A stretch of 64,000 bases of DNA from Rhodospirillaceae bacterium (GTDB taxonomy: Bacteria; Pseudomonadota; Alphaproteobacteria; Rhodospirillales; UBA2165): positions 1 through 64,000 of the forward strand of contig JABHAA010000041.1 of assembly GCA_018674495.1 (NCBI GenBank), read 5' to 3'. The translations under genes and the position numbers were made by a program. The stretch's first letter is position 1; each line of letters starts with the position of its first letter. Of the stretch, positions 51,122-59,978 are shown in pieces. The notes under the pieces are model-generated. The model saw only the letters and a program-made list of their open reading frames with translations, was not told the DNA's origin and made no database searches.

Positions 51122-52087
51122 TTATCCATGCGACGGGCCTGTCGGCGGGTTGGTAATTTGATCGATCTCGGCCAGGTCCTCTGCCGTCAATTCCCACTCG
51201 GAGGCGGCGGCGTTTTCGTCCACTTGTTCGGGGCTGGAGGCGCCTGCGATGACGCTCCAGACGGTGGGGTTGGCAAGCTGCCAGGAGAAGGCCAGCTCTA
51301 ACATTGAATGCCCGCGGGCGTCGCAAAAGGCCTGCAAGGCTTCGACTGTGTCCCAATTTTCGTCGGTCATGAACCGGTCGCCAAGCATTTTGGTCTTGTT
51401 GAAGCGGGTGCCCTCCGGCGCGTTGGTGCCGCGCCGGTACTTGCCGGTGAGCAGTCCGCTGGCCAGTGGAAAGAAGGGCAAAAACCCGAGCCCGTATTTG
51501 GCCATGGCCGGCAACAATTCCCGGTCCACTTCCCGGTTGAGAAGGGAATATTCGTTCTGGCAGGAGACGAATGGCGACAGACCATTGGCTTTGGCGGTCC
51601 AATCGGCGTCCACCATCTGCCAGGCGGTGAAGTTGGAATTGCCGATATAGCGAACCTTGCCCTGGCTCACCAGATCATCAAGGGCTCGCAAGGTTTCCTC
51701 CATGGGCGTCGTGCCATCGGGGATATGCAACTGGTACAGATCGATCCAATCGGTTTTCAGCCGGGTCAGGCTGGCCTCGACGCTGCGCATGATATAGGCG
51801 CGCGATGCGCCGCCGCGCATGTCGTCGTTGAAGCGGATGCCGAACTTGGTGGCCAGCACGATGTCTTTGCGCCGCGCGCCCAGGGTCTCGCCGATTATGG
51901 TTTCCGATGCGCCCCGGTTGCCCAACGGATAGCCGTCGGCGGTATCAAACAGCGTGATACCGATATCTAGCGCCCGCTCGATAACCGCTTTCGATTCTTC
52001 CACCGTAGAGCGGTTGCCAAAATTGTTACAGCCAATGCCGACCGCCGAAACTTCCATCCCGCAGCGCGGAATTTTACGCAATTGCAT
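51122..52087 (-). CDS. Aldo/keto reductase
   Basis: A 321-residue NADPH-dependent TIM-barrel reductase. The catalytic set is visible: Asp in LFDTADGYPLGNRG with its Tyr, Lys in VLATKFGIRF, and His in LYQLHIPDGTTPMEETL. The cofactor region VIAGASSPEQVDENAAA is near the C-terminus. The family reduces aldehydes and ketones. It is the first gene of the long leftward run that ends with the RutA-like gene, and diverges from the PadR gene across 377 bases. Confidence 0.9.
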   Translation of the reverse strand: MQLRKIPRCGMEVSAVGIGCNNFGNRSTVEESKAVIERALDIGITLFDTADGYPLGNRGASETIIGETLGARRKDIVLATKFGIRFNDDMRGGASRAYIMRSVEASLTRLKTDWIDLYQLHIPDGTTPMEETLRALDDLVSQGKVRYIGNSNFTAWQMVDADWTAKANGLSPFVSCQNEYSLLNREVDRELLPAMAKYGLGFLPFFPLASGLLTGKYRRGTNAPEGTRFNKTKMLGDRFMTDENWDTVEALQAFCDARGHSMLELAFSWQLANPTVWSVIAGASSPEQVDENAAASEWELTAEDLAEIDQITNPPTGPSHG

Positions 52088-52190
52088 TTAAGTACTCCCT
52101 TCCGTTCAGTCTAACTTGCGCCGATGGGCGGCGAAAGGCTGCGATGATGCGACTTAATTTCGCGTAATCGACCATACCGTTTCACGAGCT

Positions 52191-52220
52191 TTCCTAACGG
52201 TTCCTAACGGTTTTTAACGG
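52191..52220. repeat. Three tandem 10-bp units
   Basis: Two exact copies of TTCCTAACGG (52191-52210) are followed by TTTTTAACGG (52211-52220). A ten-base spacing places the AACGG part on one DNA face, as in direct-repeat activator sites. Confidence 0.7.
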
Positions 52221-52372
52221 CGCATATTCGCAAGAGCATGGTCCACAGCCCGGTTGCTGTCCGGTTTGGGACCAAATCTGTCTATTCAATTGTTATAATA
52301 GCCCTGCTTGTTAAATAGTCTGCAGCGGGAATGTTGCAAGTGTTGAACGCGGTGACGGTTGGGGGTGAATTT

Positions 52373-52423
52373 TATATATCATTTAGATATATGTCTCTTG
52401 ACCATATATCTAAATGATATATA
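52373..52423 (+). promoter_or_regulatory. 21-bp inverted repeat over the padR-like promoter
   Basis: The arms at 52373-52393 and 52403-52423 are exact reverse complements (each built on ATATATCATTTAGATATATG) around TCTCTTGAC. A -35 TTGACC (52398-52403) and a -10 TATATG (52420-52425, 16-base spacing) overlap it. A regulator bound here would block RNA polymerase, so this is the probable autorepression site of the PadR protein. Confidence 0.8.
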
Positions 52424-52441
52424 TGTGAACCACTTCACATA
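52422..52441 (+). promoter_or_regulatory. PadR-type operator ATGT-N10-ACAT
   Basis: TATGTGAA (52422-52429) and TTCACATA (52434-52441) form a perfect 8-bp dyad around CCAC. The ATGT…ACAT ends are the known hallmark of PadR-family binding sites. It overlaps the right end of the larger inverted repeat and lies in the 5' leader, 24 bases before the padR-like ATG. Confidence 0.75.
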
Positions 52442-52464
52442 ACCTCTGATGCAAGGATCCTATT

Positions 52465-53010
52465 ATGGATACCCGTTCCATTTGTTTAGGCGTGCTCTCC
52501 ATGGGTGAAGCAACCGGTTACGAGATTAAAAAGCTCTTCGAAGAAGGGCCGTTCAGCCATTTTTATGATGCCGGCTATGGCTCCATCTATCCCGCCCTGG
52601 GCAAATTGCTGGAGGCGGAGCAAGTGACCTGCCGGGTTGAAGCGCAAGCGGGGCGGCCCGCAAAGAAGGTGTATGCCATCACCGATGCGGGGCACGAGGT
52701 TTTGGCGGGCGCCCTGCACGAGGAGCCGGCCATTGATCATATCCGCTCCGAAGCGCTGGTGATGATGTTCTTCGGGCACAAGCTCTCAGCCGATCAACGG
52801 GCCAGGGTGCTGGATAAATATCACGGCCATTATGCAAAGGTTCTGGCCGGGCTGCATGAATTGGATACATCCCGCGAAGGCTTTGGCCGCCAGTTCGTGC
52901 ATGGCTTTGGCCTTGCGATTTACGAGACTGCCGTGCGTTATCTGGAAGAGCACGGAGACGAATTTCTGGACGGTAAGACAGCCAACGACAAAATTGGAGC
53001 CGAGCAATGA
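52465..53010 (+). CDS. PadR family transcriptional regulator
   Basis: The protein has 181 residues. An N-terminal winged helix (LGVLSMGEATGYEIKKLFEEG … GSIYPALGKLLEAEQVTCRVE…GRPAKKVYAITDAGHEVLAG) is the PadR DNA-binding domain. The C-terminal helices (about 95-180) are of the Vir_act_alpha_C type and make the dimer. PadR proteins repress efflux or phenolic-acid genes and are released by ligand. The gene is first in an operon with MFP and RND genes; its stop overlaps the next ATG as ATGA. Confidence 0.9.
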   Translation: MDTRSICLGVLSMGEATGYEIKKLFEEGPFSHFYDAGYGSIYPALGKLLEAEQVTCRVEAQAGRPAKKVYAITDAGHEVLAGALHEEPAIDHIRSEALVMMFFGHKLSADQRARVLDKYHGHYAKVLAGLHELDTSREGFGRQFVHGFGLAIYETAVRYLEEHGDEFLDGKTANDKIGAEQ

Positions 53011-54116
53011 GAGCCTCTTATATCATCGCCATGGTAGTTGGCGCTGGCGCCATTGCCTGGATCGTGTCGGGGCAGTTCGGTGACGCGCCCATCGCGGCAT
53101 TGGAAAAAACCGCCAGCGTTACCAAAAAGCGGGCGGCGCCAAAAGTTCGCGTGCGTGCATCGATGGCGGAAGAACGCTCCCGCCAATTGGTGTTCCTGGG
53201 GCGTACCGAGGCGTCGCGCAAAGTATCGCTCAAAGCCGAAACGGCGGGCCGCATCGTTGCCGTTCCCGCCGCCGAAGGCAGCCGCATCAAGCGCGGCGCT
53301 GTTATCGTGCGTTTGGCGATGGACGACCGCAAGGCGCGCCTGGCCGAGGCCGAGGCTGTCTTGCGCCAGCGCCGTATCGAATATCAAGCGGCCCGAGAAT
53401 TGTCGGTGCGTAAGTTCCGCTCGAAAGTAAAGCTGGCCGAGGCCGAAGCCTATTTGGAAGTTGCCAAGGCAGGTCGCGCCCGCGCAACCGTTGAGCTCCA
53501 GCGTACAGTGATTGCGGCGCCCTTCACCGGCGTGCTTGATCAGCGTGTCGTTGAAGTTGGCGATTTCGTCAAAATCGGCAATCCGGTGGCCACCTTTATT
53601 GACTTGGCGCCGATCCGCATCACCGGACATGTTTCCGAATTGAATATCGGCGCGGTCCGCCAAGGCATGAAGGCCACGGTCAAACTGGTCAACGGTAAGT
53701 CTGCTCAAGGCAGTATCCGGCTCGTTGCCTCTGAAGCCCACGACACCACCCGCACATTTAAAATCGAAGTGGAGGTTGCCAATGGGGACCGCGCAATGGT
53801 CGCCGGCATGACCGCCGAAATTTCCATCCCCTTGGCGCCGGTAAGCGCCCACAAAGTCAGCCCGGCGGTGCTCGGCCTGTCGGACACCGGCGCGGTCGGC
53901 GTCAAAATTGTTGCTGCCGATGGCCGCGTGGTCTTTCATAAGGTCGATGTCATCGACGAAGATATCGCCGGCGTTTGGATCACCGGGCGGGATGGCGCAT
54001 TGGCAGAGCGAGTGAGCCTGATCTCCGTCGGCCATGAATTCGTCAAGGCCGGTGAGATGGTGCAAACCCTGCCCGATAAAGATGCCGCCGTCACCAAGCT
54101 CGGCGGGCCCAAATAA
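53007..54116 (+). CDS. RND efflux periplasmic adaptor (membrane fusion protein)
   Basis: The protein has 369 residues. A single N-terminal membrane anchor (IIAMVVGAGAIAWIVSG) is followed by the adaptor fold: a lipoyl half-motif (LKAETAGRIVAVPAAEGSRIKRG), a short alpha-hairpin (KARLAEAEAVLRQRR…RARATVELQR), the second lipoyl half (VIAAPFTGVLDQRVVEVGDFVKIG) and beta-barrel domains. It links the RND pump to an outer-membrane channel, which is not encoded here. It overlaps both neighbours by a few bases. Confidence 0.9.
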   Translation: MRASYIIAMVVGAGAIAWIVSGQFGDAPIAALEKTASVTKKRAAPKVRVRASMAEERSRQLVFLGRTEASRKVSLKAETAGRIVAVPAAEGSRIKRGAVIVRLAMDDRKARLAEAEAVLRQRRIEYQAARELSVRKFRSKVKLAEAEAYLEVAKAGRARATVELQRTVIAAPFTGVLDQRVVEVGDFVKIGNPVATFIDLAPIRITGHVSELNIGAVRQGMKATVKLVNGKSAQGSIRLVASEAHDTTRTFKIEVEVANGDRAMVAGMTAEISIPLAPVSAHKVSPAVLGLSDTGAVGVKIVAADGRVVFHKVDVIDEDIAGVWITGRDGALAERVSLISVGHEFVKAGEMVQTLPDKDAAVTKLGGPK

Positions 54117-57100
54117 TGGGACTTTCGATCATCGATGCCGCCATTGGCCGCGCCCGTACGGTGGTGTTGGCGCTGGTGCTGATCCTGATTTCCGGAACGG
54201 TTTCCTATATCAATATTCCCAAAGAATCCGATCCCGACATCAATATCCCCATCATCTTCGTCAAGGCCAAGCTGGACGGCGTATCGCCCGCCGATGCGAC
54301 CCGCCTGATTGTCCGGCCCATCGAGCAGGAAATGCGCATCATCGAAGGCGTCAAGGAGATGAAGTCGAACGGCTATGAAGGCGGCGCCAATGTGATCATG
54401 GAATTTGATGCCGGTTTCGATGCGGACCAGGCCCTGGATGACGTGCGGGAAGCGCTCGACCGGGCTAAGCCGGAGTTGCCCAGCGAGACCGAGGATCCGA
54501 CCGTGAACGAGGTCAATTTCTCATTGTTCCCGGTGCTGACGGTGATCCTGTCCGGCGACATGCCGGTGCGCCCGTTGCTGGGCCTCGCCAATGATTTACA
54601 GGACGCCATCGAAGGGATTCCCAGCGTCTTGAAGGCGGAGATTGCCGGCGACCGGGACGAGATGGTCGAGGTGGTGATCGATCCGGCGAAGCTGGAAAGC
54701 TATGGTATTTCGGCGGCGAATGTTACCTCGGCCATGAGCGCCAATAACTTGCTGATTGCGGCCGGCGCCCAGGATACCGGGGCCGGGCGTTTTTCGGTGC
54801 GCGTGCCCGGCGTGTTTGAGAATGTCGAAGATATTATGAACATGCCAGTGGTGGTGGCCGGCGACCGCACGGTGCGCGCCGGTGACGTCGCCGATGTGCG
54901 CGCTGCCTTCAAGGATCCCAAGGGCTTTGCCCGGGTAGCCGGCAAGAACGCCATCGCCCTCGAAGTATCAAAACGCACCGGCGAAAACATTATCGATACT
55001 ATCGCCCAAATCCGCCAAGTGGTGGCACAGGAACGTAAGGTCTGGCCGCTGACCTTGCGCCAGGCGGTTAATGTTTCCTTCTCCCAGGATAAGTCCAACG
55101 ACATCCGCAACATGCTGGCGGATTTGCAGAACAACGTGATCAGCGCGGTCTTGCTGGTGATGATCGTGATCATCGCCTTTTTGGGTTTGCGCACGGCGGG
55201 GCTGGTGGGCATTGCCATTCCAGGCTCGTTCCTGATCGGCATTTTGACCCTGGCAACCCTCGGCATGACCCTCAATATCGTGGTGCTGTTCAGCCTGATA
55301 TTGGCGGTCGGCATGCTGGTCGACGGCGCCATCGTGGTGACCGAATATGCGGACCGCAAGATGATCGAGGGGGTGCCCCGCGCCGCCGCCTACGCCGCCG
55401 CCGCCAAGCGCATGGCCTGGCCGATCATTGCATCGACGGCGACCACGTTGGCTGCATTTCTGCCCTTGTTATTCTGGCCCGGCGTGGTTGGCGAATTTAT
55501 GAAATTCCTTCCCGTTACGTTGATTGTGACCTTGTCGGCGTCCTTGCTGATGGCATTAATATTTGTGCCGACGCTGGGCGCTTTGTTCGGTAAGCCCGGC
55601 GCTCTCGATCCCAAATCCTTAGCCAATATTGCCGCAGGTGAAAGCGGCAGCGTCGATCAAGCGGTGGGCTTTACCGGTCTCTATGTGCGCGTGCTGAAAG
55701 TGGCGCTGCGCCACCCGGCCAAGGTGGTTCTGACCGCCTTTGCGATGCTGATCGGCGTGCAGTGGTACTATGCCGCCAATGGCAACGGCGTCGAATTTTT
55801 CCCCGAGATCGAGCCCACCAACGCCAAAATCCAGGTGCGCGCCAGGGGCAATCTGTCGATCCACGAAAAAGACGCCCTCATGCGCCAGGTGGAAAGCCGC
55901 ATCCTGGATATGACCGAGTTCGAAACCATCTACACGCGCACCGGGCGCAAGGAAAATTCCCAGGAAGCCGAAGACATCATTGGCACTGTGGCCTTGGAAT
56001 TCATCGATTGGCAATTGCGCCGTCCGGCGAAGCAGGTGTTCAAGGACATCGAGGCGCGCACCGCCGATCTGGTCGGCATCCATGTGGATGTGCGCGAAGA
56101 AGAGCAGGGACCGCCGGTGGGTAAGCCGGTGCAGCTACAGATCGCGGCGCGCGATGCGGGGCTTTTGTTACCGGAAGTGGCGCGCATACGCGCCAAGCTC
56201 GACAGCATGCCCGAATTGTTCAATGTGGAAGACACGCGGCCTTTGCCTGGCATTACCTGGGCCTTGCGTGTCGATCGGGCGCAGGCGGCCAAGTTCGGCG
56301 CCGACGTGCGCTCCATCGGCAAATCGGTGCAGCTGGTAACCGCCGGCATCAAGGTCGATGAGTTTCGCCCCGATCAAAGCGACGAAGAGGTGGAAATCCG
56401 GGTCCGCTATCCAGCCGATTATCGCACCATCAAGCAATTGGACCGGATCAGAATCTCCACCGATGCGGGGCTGGTGCCGCTATCCAACTTCGTGACCCGG
56501 ACGACCGAGCAAAAAGTCAGCACCATCACCCGCATCGACGGCAAGCGCGCCTATTGGGTGAAGGCCGATGTGCGCCCGGGCGTTCTCGTCGATGAACAGG
56601 TGCGTGAAATCACTACCTGGATCGGTGCTCAAAATATCAGCCCAGCCATCGATATCACCTTCAAGGGTGAAGATGAGGAGCAGGAGAAAGCCAAGGCGTT
56701 CCTCACCAAAGCCTTCGGCGTGGCGTTGTTTATCATGGCCATCATTCTGGTCACTCAGTTCAACAGTTTTTATTCGGCGTTTTTGATCCTGTCGGCAGTG
56801 ATTATGTCGACCATCGGCGTGTTCATCGGCCTACTGGCCACCGGCCAGCCTTTCGGCATTGTGATGAGCGGCGTCGGGGTCATCGCGCTAGCCGGCATTG
56901 TGGTCAACAACAACATCGTGCTGATCGATACTTACGATCATTTGAAGGGGCGATATACAGACCCGGCGGAGGCCATCCTGCGCACCGGCATCCAGCGTAT
57001 GCGCCCGGTATTGTTGACCACCGCGACAACAATTTTGGGGCTGATGCCGATGATGTTGTCCACCAATATCGATTTTGTCACCCGCCAGGTGACCATCGGC

Positions 57101-57283
57101 GCACCCTCGACCCAATGGTGGACGCAATTATCGGCGGCCATTGTCTTTGGGCTCGGCTTTGCCACCGTGCTCACATTATTGGTGACGCCGGCCTCGCTGA
57201 TGCTGCGCGCCAATGTGCGGGGCTGGCGGAAAAAATTGGCGGATAAAAGATTAACCGCCGCGCCGGTGGCCGCGCCGCGATAA
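54116..57283 (+). CDS. RND efflux transporter permease
   Basis: A 1055-residue inner-membrane pump with 12 helices and two large periplasmic loops (about 35-335 and 545-865), as in AcrB-like proteins. In helix 4 the proton-relay pair Asp-Asp is Asp403-Gly404 (GMLVDGAIVVTEYADR), and the Lys of helix 10 is replaced within LAGIVVNNNIVLIDTYDH. This variant pattern also occurs in TriC-like relatives, so coupling may use other residues. Its ATG overlaps the adaptor stop (TAATG). It probably exports hydrophobic or aromatic compounds under PadR control. Its 3' end overlaps the EF-hand gene by 33 bases. Confidence 0.9.
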   Translation: MGLSIIDAAIGRARTVVLALVLILISGTVSYINIPKESDPDINIPIIFVKAKLDGVSPADATRLIVRPIEQEMRIIEGVKEMKSNGYEGGANVIMEFDAGFDADQALDDVREALDRAKPELPSETEDPTVNEVNFSLFPVLTVILSGDMPVRPLLGLANDLQDAIEGIPSVLKAEIAGDRDEMVEVVIDPAKLESYGISAANVTSAMSANNLLIAAGAQDTGAGRFSVRVPGVFENVEDIMNMPVVVAGDRTVRAGDVADVRAAFKDPKGFARVAGKNAIALEVSKRTGENIIDTIAQIRQVVAQERKVWPLTLRQAVNVSFSQDKSNDIRNMLADLQNNVISAVLLVMIVIIAFLGLRTAGLVGIAIPGSFLIGILTLATLGMTLNIVVLFSLILAVGMLVDGAIVVTEYADRKMIEGVPRAAAYAAAAKRMAWPIIASTATTLAAFLPLLFWPGVVGEFMKFLPVTLIVTLSASLLMALIFVPTLGALFGKPGALDPKSLANIAAGESGSVDQAVGFTGLYVRVLKVALRHPAKVVLTAFAMLIGVQWYYAANGNGVEFFPEIEPTNAKIQVRARGNLSIHEKDALMRQVESRILDMTEFETIYTRTGRKENSQEAEDIIGTVALEFIDWQLRRPAKQVFKDIEARTADLVGIHVDVREEEQGPPVGKPVQLQIAARDAGLLLPEVARIRAKLDSMPELFNVEDTRPLPGITWALRVDRAQAAKFGADVRSIGKSVQLVTAGIKVDEFRPDQSDEEVEIRVRYPADYRTIKQLDRIRISTDAGLVPLSNFVTRTTEQKVSTITRIDGKRAYWVKADVRPGVLVDEQVREITTWIGAQNISPAIDITFKGEDEEQEKAKAFLTKAFGVALFIMAIILVTQFNSFYSAFLILSAVIMSTIGVFIGLLATGQPFGIVMSGVGVIALAGIVVNNNIVLIDTYDHLKGRYTDPAEAILRTGIQRMRPVLLTTATTILGLMPMMLSTNIDFVTRQVTIGAPSTQWWTQLSAAIVFGLGFATVLTLLVTPASLMLRANVRGWRKKLADKRLTAAPVAAPR

Positions 57284-57745
57284 CCGCCGCTCGCGCAACT
57301 CGGCCCGCGTTACCTTGCCGTCGCCGTCGGTATCCAGGCGGCTCACCATGCGGGAGGTGCGCTTGGCAAATTCTTCAGGCGTTACTTTGGCGTCGCCGTC
57401 ATCGTCGTGGCGTTGAAAGCGGTCGACCATGCGCTCGCGCATCACCGCCATCCACAAGGCCTGATATTCCTCGATGCCTAGGCTGCCGTCGCCGTCTTTA
57501 TCGAACTTGGCGAATTGAAGGCTGCGTGCTTTGTCTACCTCCGCCTGGGTCAGCACGTCGTCCAAGTCAGTATCGAACGCCGTGAACAGGCGTTGTCCCT
57601 GGAAGCCGCCGCGAAATCCCGCCTGACCGTGAAATCCAGCCTCGTGGTATCCGCCGTGGCGAAAACCACCTTGCCCGGCAACGATGCCGCCGATACCAAC
57701 CACGACGGCGCCAGCGATCAGAATATATTTGGTGGAATTTTTCAT
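57251..57745 (-). CDS. Exported EF-hand calcium-binding protein
   Basis: A 164-residue protein with an N-terminal hydrophobic segment (about 6-25) that is a signal or anchor, then a Gly/His-rich linker (GGFRHGGYHEAGFHG). Four EF-hand loops fit the 12-residue rule: Asp58-Glu69, Asp82-Glu93, Asp114-Glu125 and Asp138-Glu149. The C-terminus is Arg-rich. It should bind Ca2+ in the periplasm. It follows the acyl-CoA ligase gene by eight bases with a GAGGT site, and is convergent with the RND gene. Confidence 0.88.
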   Translation of the reverse strand: MKNSTKYILIAGAVVVGIGGIVAGQGGFRHGGYHEAGFHGQAGFRGGFQGQRLFTAFDTDLDDVLTQAEVDKARSLQFAKFDKDGDGSLGIEEYQALWMAVMRERMVDRFQRHDDDGDAKVTPEEFAKRTSRMVSRLDTDGDGKVTRAELRERRLSRRGHRRGG

Positions 57746-57753
57746 ATTTTACC

Positions 57754-59412
57754 TCATGTTCGCAATTTGAAACGTTGCAACTTTCCGGTCTGGGTCTTCG
57801 GCAACTCGGCCACGAATTCGATGGCGCGGGGGTACTTGTAAGGCGCGATGCGGGCTTTGACAAAATCCTGTAAGGCCTCGGCATTCACGTTTACGCCGTC
57901 CCTTAAGACCACGAAGGCCTTGACGATATTTGTACGCGCCTCGTCCGGGGTGCCGACCACGGCGCATTCGGCAACACTCGAATGTTCCAACAAGGCCGCC
58001 TCCACCTCGGGCCCGGCGATGTTGTAGCCTGCCGAGATGATCATGTCATCGGCGCGGCTCACATAGCGGAAATAGCCGTCTTCGTCCTGTTCATAGATAT
58101 CGCCGGGATAGTTCCAACCGTCCCGCACATAGTCTTTTTGCCGTGCTTCGTCGTCCATATAACGGCAACCCGTAGGGCCCCGGACGGCCAGCAATCCAGG
58201 CGTGTTCGCCGGCAATTCCTGGCCGTCTTCGTCCACCACGCGGGCCTGATATCCGGGGATCGCGGTGCCGGTAAATCCGGCGCGCATATTGTTTGGGGCG
58301 GCGGCAACGAACACATGCAATAATTCGGTGGCGCCAAGGCCGTCGATCAGGCGGATGCCAGTGGCTTCGAAAAACGCCTCCCATGTGGCTTTCGGCAAGG
58401 TTTCCCCCGCCGAGACACCCAATTGCAGACTGCTTAGATCATAATCAACCGCCAGCCCGGCCATCGCCCGATAGGCGGTGGGCGCCGTATATATCTGCGT
58501 GATGCGGTATTGTTGAATGGCTGCCAGGAGCGCATCGGGCGCGTTGTCGGTGACGAACCGAGTGGAGGCGCCATAGCGCATGGGAAACAAGGTCAGCCCG
58601 CCAAGCCCGAAGGTGAAGGCCAGCGGCGGCGTGCCGGTGATGATATCGCTGGGCAAGACGCGGGCGATAGAGTGCGGAAGGCAATCGGCGGCGGCAATCA
58701 GGTCTCGGTGGAAATGCATGGTGCCTTTGGGATTGCCAGTGGTGCCCGAGGTGAAGGCAATCAGGGCCACATCATCAGCGGCGGTATCGACGTTGGTGAA
58801 GGTGCTGGGTTTGCTATCAGCGAGGGTTTCGAGCGTGGCGGCCTCCGGCGCTGAACCTGCGGCGGAGAAATAGAGGATAGGGTTGAGCCCTTCGGTTATC
58901 GCCCGCGCTTCTTCCAAAGCATCGCCGAAATTCACGTCGCAGAGGGCGTGGGCGATGGCGCCTTTTTCGATGATATATTTCAATTCGCCGGCCCGCAGTA
59001 GGGCCATGGTGGAGACGCAAATACCGCCGGCCTTCAACACCGCCAGCCAGCAGGCCACCAGCATCGGCGTGTTCGGCGCGCGAAGCAGCACCCGTGCGCC
59101 GGATCGCAATCCGCAATCTTCTACAAGCACTGCCGCGATCTGGTTGGCGCGGCGCAACAGATCGTCATAGCTCCAAGTGATATCGTCCAGATGCAGCACC
59201 GGGCGCCCGCCATTGCCGAGGGCGATGTTGCGGTCCAGCAATTCGGCGGCGGCGTTCAGCCGGTCCGGGATTTGCGTCAGCTCAGGCGTGCCCGAATAAT
59301 CGAACGCCGGCCATAGGTCCCGGCCTGGCAATTGATCAGCCGCGAATGTATCGTCGTGGGCGGTTGCTCCGCCCGGTGCCTTGCCTACCATACTGCTCGC
59401 CTCCGGCGTCAT
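57754..59412 (-). CDS. AMP-binding acyl/aryl-CoA ligase
   Basis: A 552-residue ANL-family enzyme, closest in pattern to benzoate/2-aminobenzoate-CoA ligases. Motifs include the P-loop AFTSGTTGNPKGTMHFH, GATELLHVF (A5), DGWNYPGDIYEQDEDGYFRYVSRADDMI (A7-A8) and PKTQTGKLQRFKLR with the catalytic Lys. It activates a carboxylic acid with ATP and CoA. The extension before the core (about 1-50) is longer than usual; an internal start such as MVGKAPGG is possible. Confidence 0.88.
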   Translation of the reverse strand: MTPEASSMVGKAPGGATAHDDTFAADQLPGRDLWPAFDYSGTPELTQIPDRLNAAAELLDRNIALGNGGRPVLHLDDITWSYDDLLRRANQIAAVLVEDCGLRSGARVLLRAPNTPMLVACWLAVLKAGGICVSTMALLRAGELKYIIEKGAIAHALCDVNFGDALEEARAITEGLNPILYFSAAGSAPEAATLETLADSKPSTFTNVDTAADDVALIAFTSGTTGNPKGTMHFHRDLIAAADCLPHSIARVLPSDIITGTPPLAFTFGLGGLTLFPMRYGASTRFVTDNAPDALLAAIQQYRITQIYTAPTAYRAMAGLAVDYDLSSLQLGVSAGETLPKATWEAFFEATGIRLIDGLGATELLHVFVAAAPNNMRAGFTGTAIPGYQARVVDEDGQELPANTPGLLAVRGPTGCRYMDDEARQKDYVRDGWNYPGDIYEQDEDGYFRYVSRADDMIISAGYNIAGPEVEAALLEHSSVAECAVVGTPDEARTNIVKAFVVLRDGVNVNAEALQDFVKARIAPYKYPRAIEFVAELPKTQTGKLQRFKLRT

Positions 59413-59569
59413 GTTAACTGTTTGCGGCTTGGTCTTGAAGGGGTAAGACGCGGAAATTGCGGTGCCGGAAAATTATTTCAAAAAATGATGGCTTCTAGCT
59501 TTGCGGCGGGGAAATAATTTTATAGTTTAGTGCCTCGACCTTGTGCAAAAGCGAGTGCCGGAGCCAACG

Positions 59570-59974
59570 ATGATAGACGACAGTAGACGATTTGAGAAAA
59601 TGGGCGCGCTTATCGTGAACAGCGAGGCCGGGATTGTGTCCATCGTGACCACGATCCTGCAATCCATGGGCATGACCCATATCGAACGGGCCCTGGACGG
59701 TGCCAAGGCGATGGCGATGTTCGGCGAAGATCCAAATTTCGTTAGTTTCGTGGTTTGCGACTGGACCATGCCGGGGATGACCGGGTTGCAACTGATCGAA
59801 AAAATCCGCGCCGTGAATTCGACCATACCCATATTGATATTGGCCGGCGACGCCTCCATCGAAAACGTGAAAGCGGCGTTGGCGGCGGGCGTTAGTCAGT
59901 TTATTGCGAAACCGTTCTCGGCCGGCGATTTGCAGAAGCCCGTGCGCGCCATGACCAAAAGTCTTGCCGTCTAG
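59570..59974 (+). CDS. Stand-alone receiver-domain protein, atypical
   Basis: The 134-residue protein is a single receiver domain. The ATG at 59570 follows GGAG by six bases; an in-frame GTG at 59543 has no site. The phospho-acceptor Asp64 (VVCDWTMPGMTG) and Lys114 (FIAKPFSAGD) are kept. The acidic Mg-binding pair is replaced by Asn17-Ser18 (LIVNSEAG), and the switch Thr/Ser by Ala92 (LILAGDA). It may be a weakly phosphorylated or pseudo-receiver. No kinase is adjacent. Confidence 0.82.
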   Translation: MIDDSRRFEKMGALIVNSEAGIVSIVTTILQSMGMTHIERALDGAKAMAMFGEDPNFVSFVVCDWTMPGMTGLQLIEKIRAVNSTIPILILAGDASIENVKAALAAGVSQFIAKPFSAGDLQKPVRAMTKSLAV

Positions 59975-59978
59975 AGAT

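Larger units (their letters stand above)
52088..52464. other. Intergenic control region between AKR and padR-like genes
   Basis: This 377-base region has no gene. It contains three 10-bp tandem units (52191-52220), a large AT-rich inverted repeat (52373-52423) with a promoter inside its spacer and right arm, and a second dyad (52422-52441) just before the PadR ribosome site. The left part should carry the AKR promoter. Confidence 0.7.

Noticed and set aside
27328..52180. Shared 9-mer ACCATACCG at about 27328-27336 and 52171-52179, considered as an attachment-site pair
   Set aside because: Nine bases are expected by chance at this scale and no integrase or direct flanking repeat supports it.
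54373..56437. Minus-strand ORFs across the RND permease
   Set aside because: They are shadows of a 1055-residue gene with clear family motifs.
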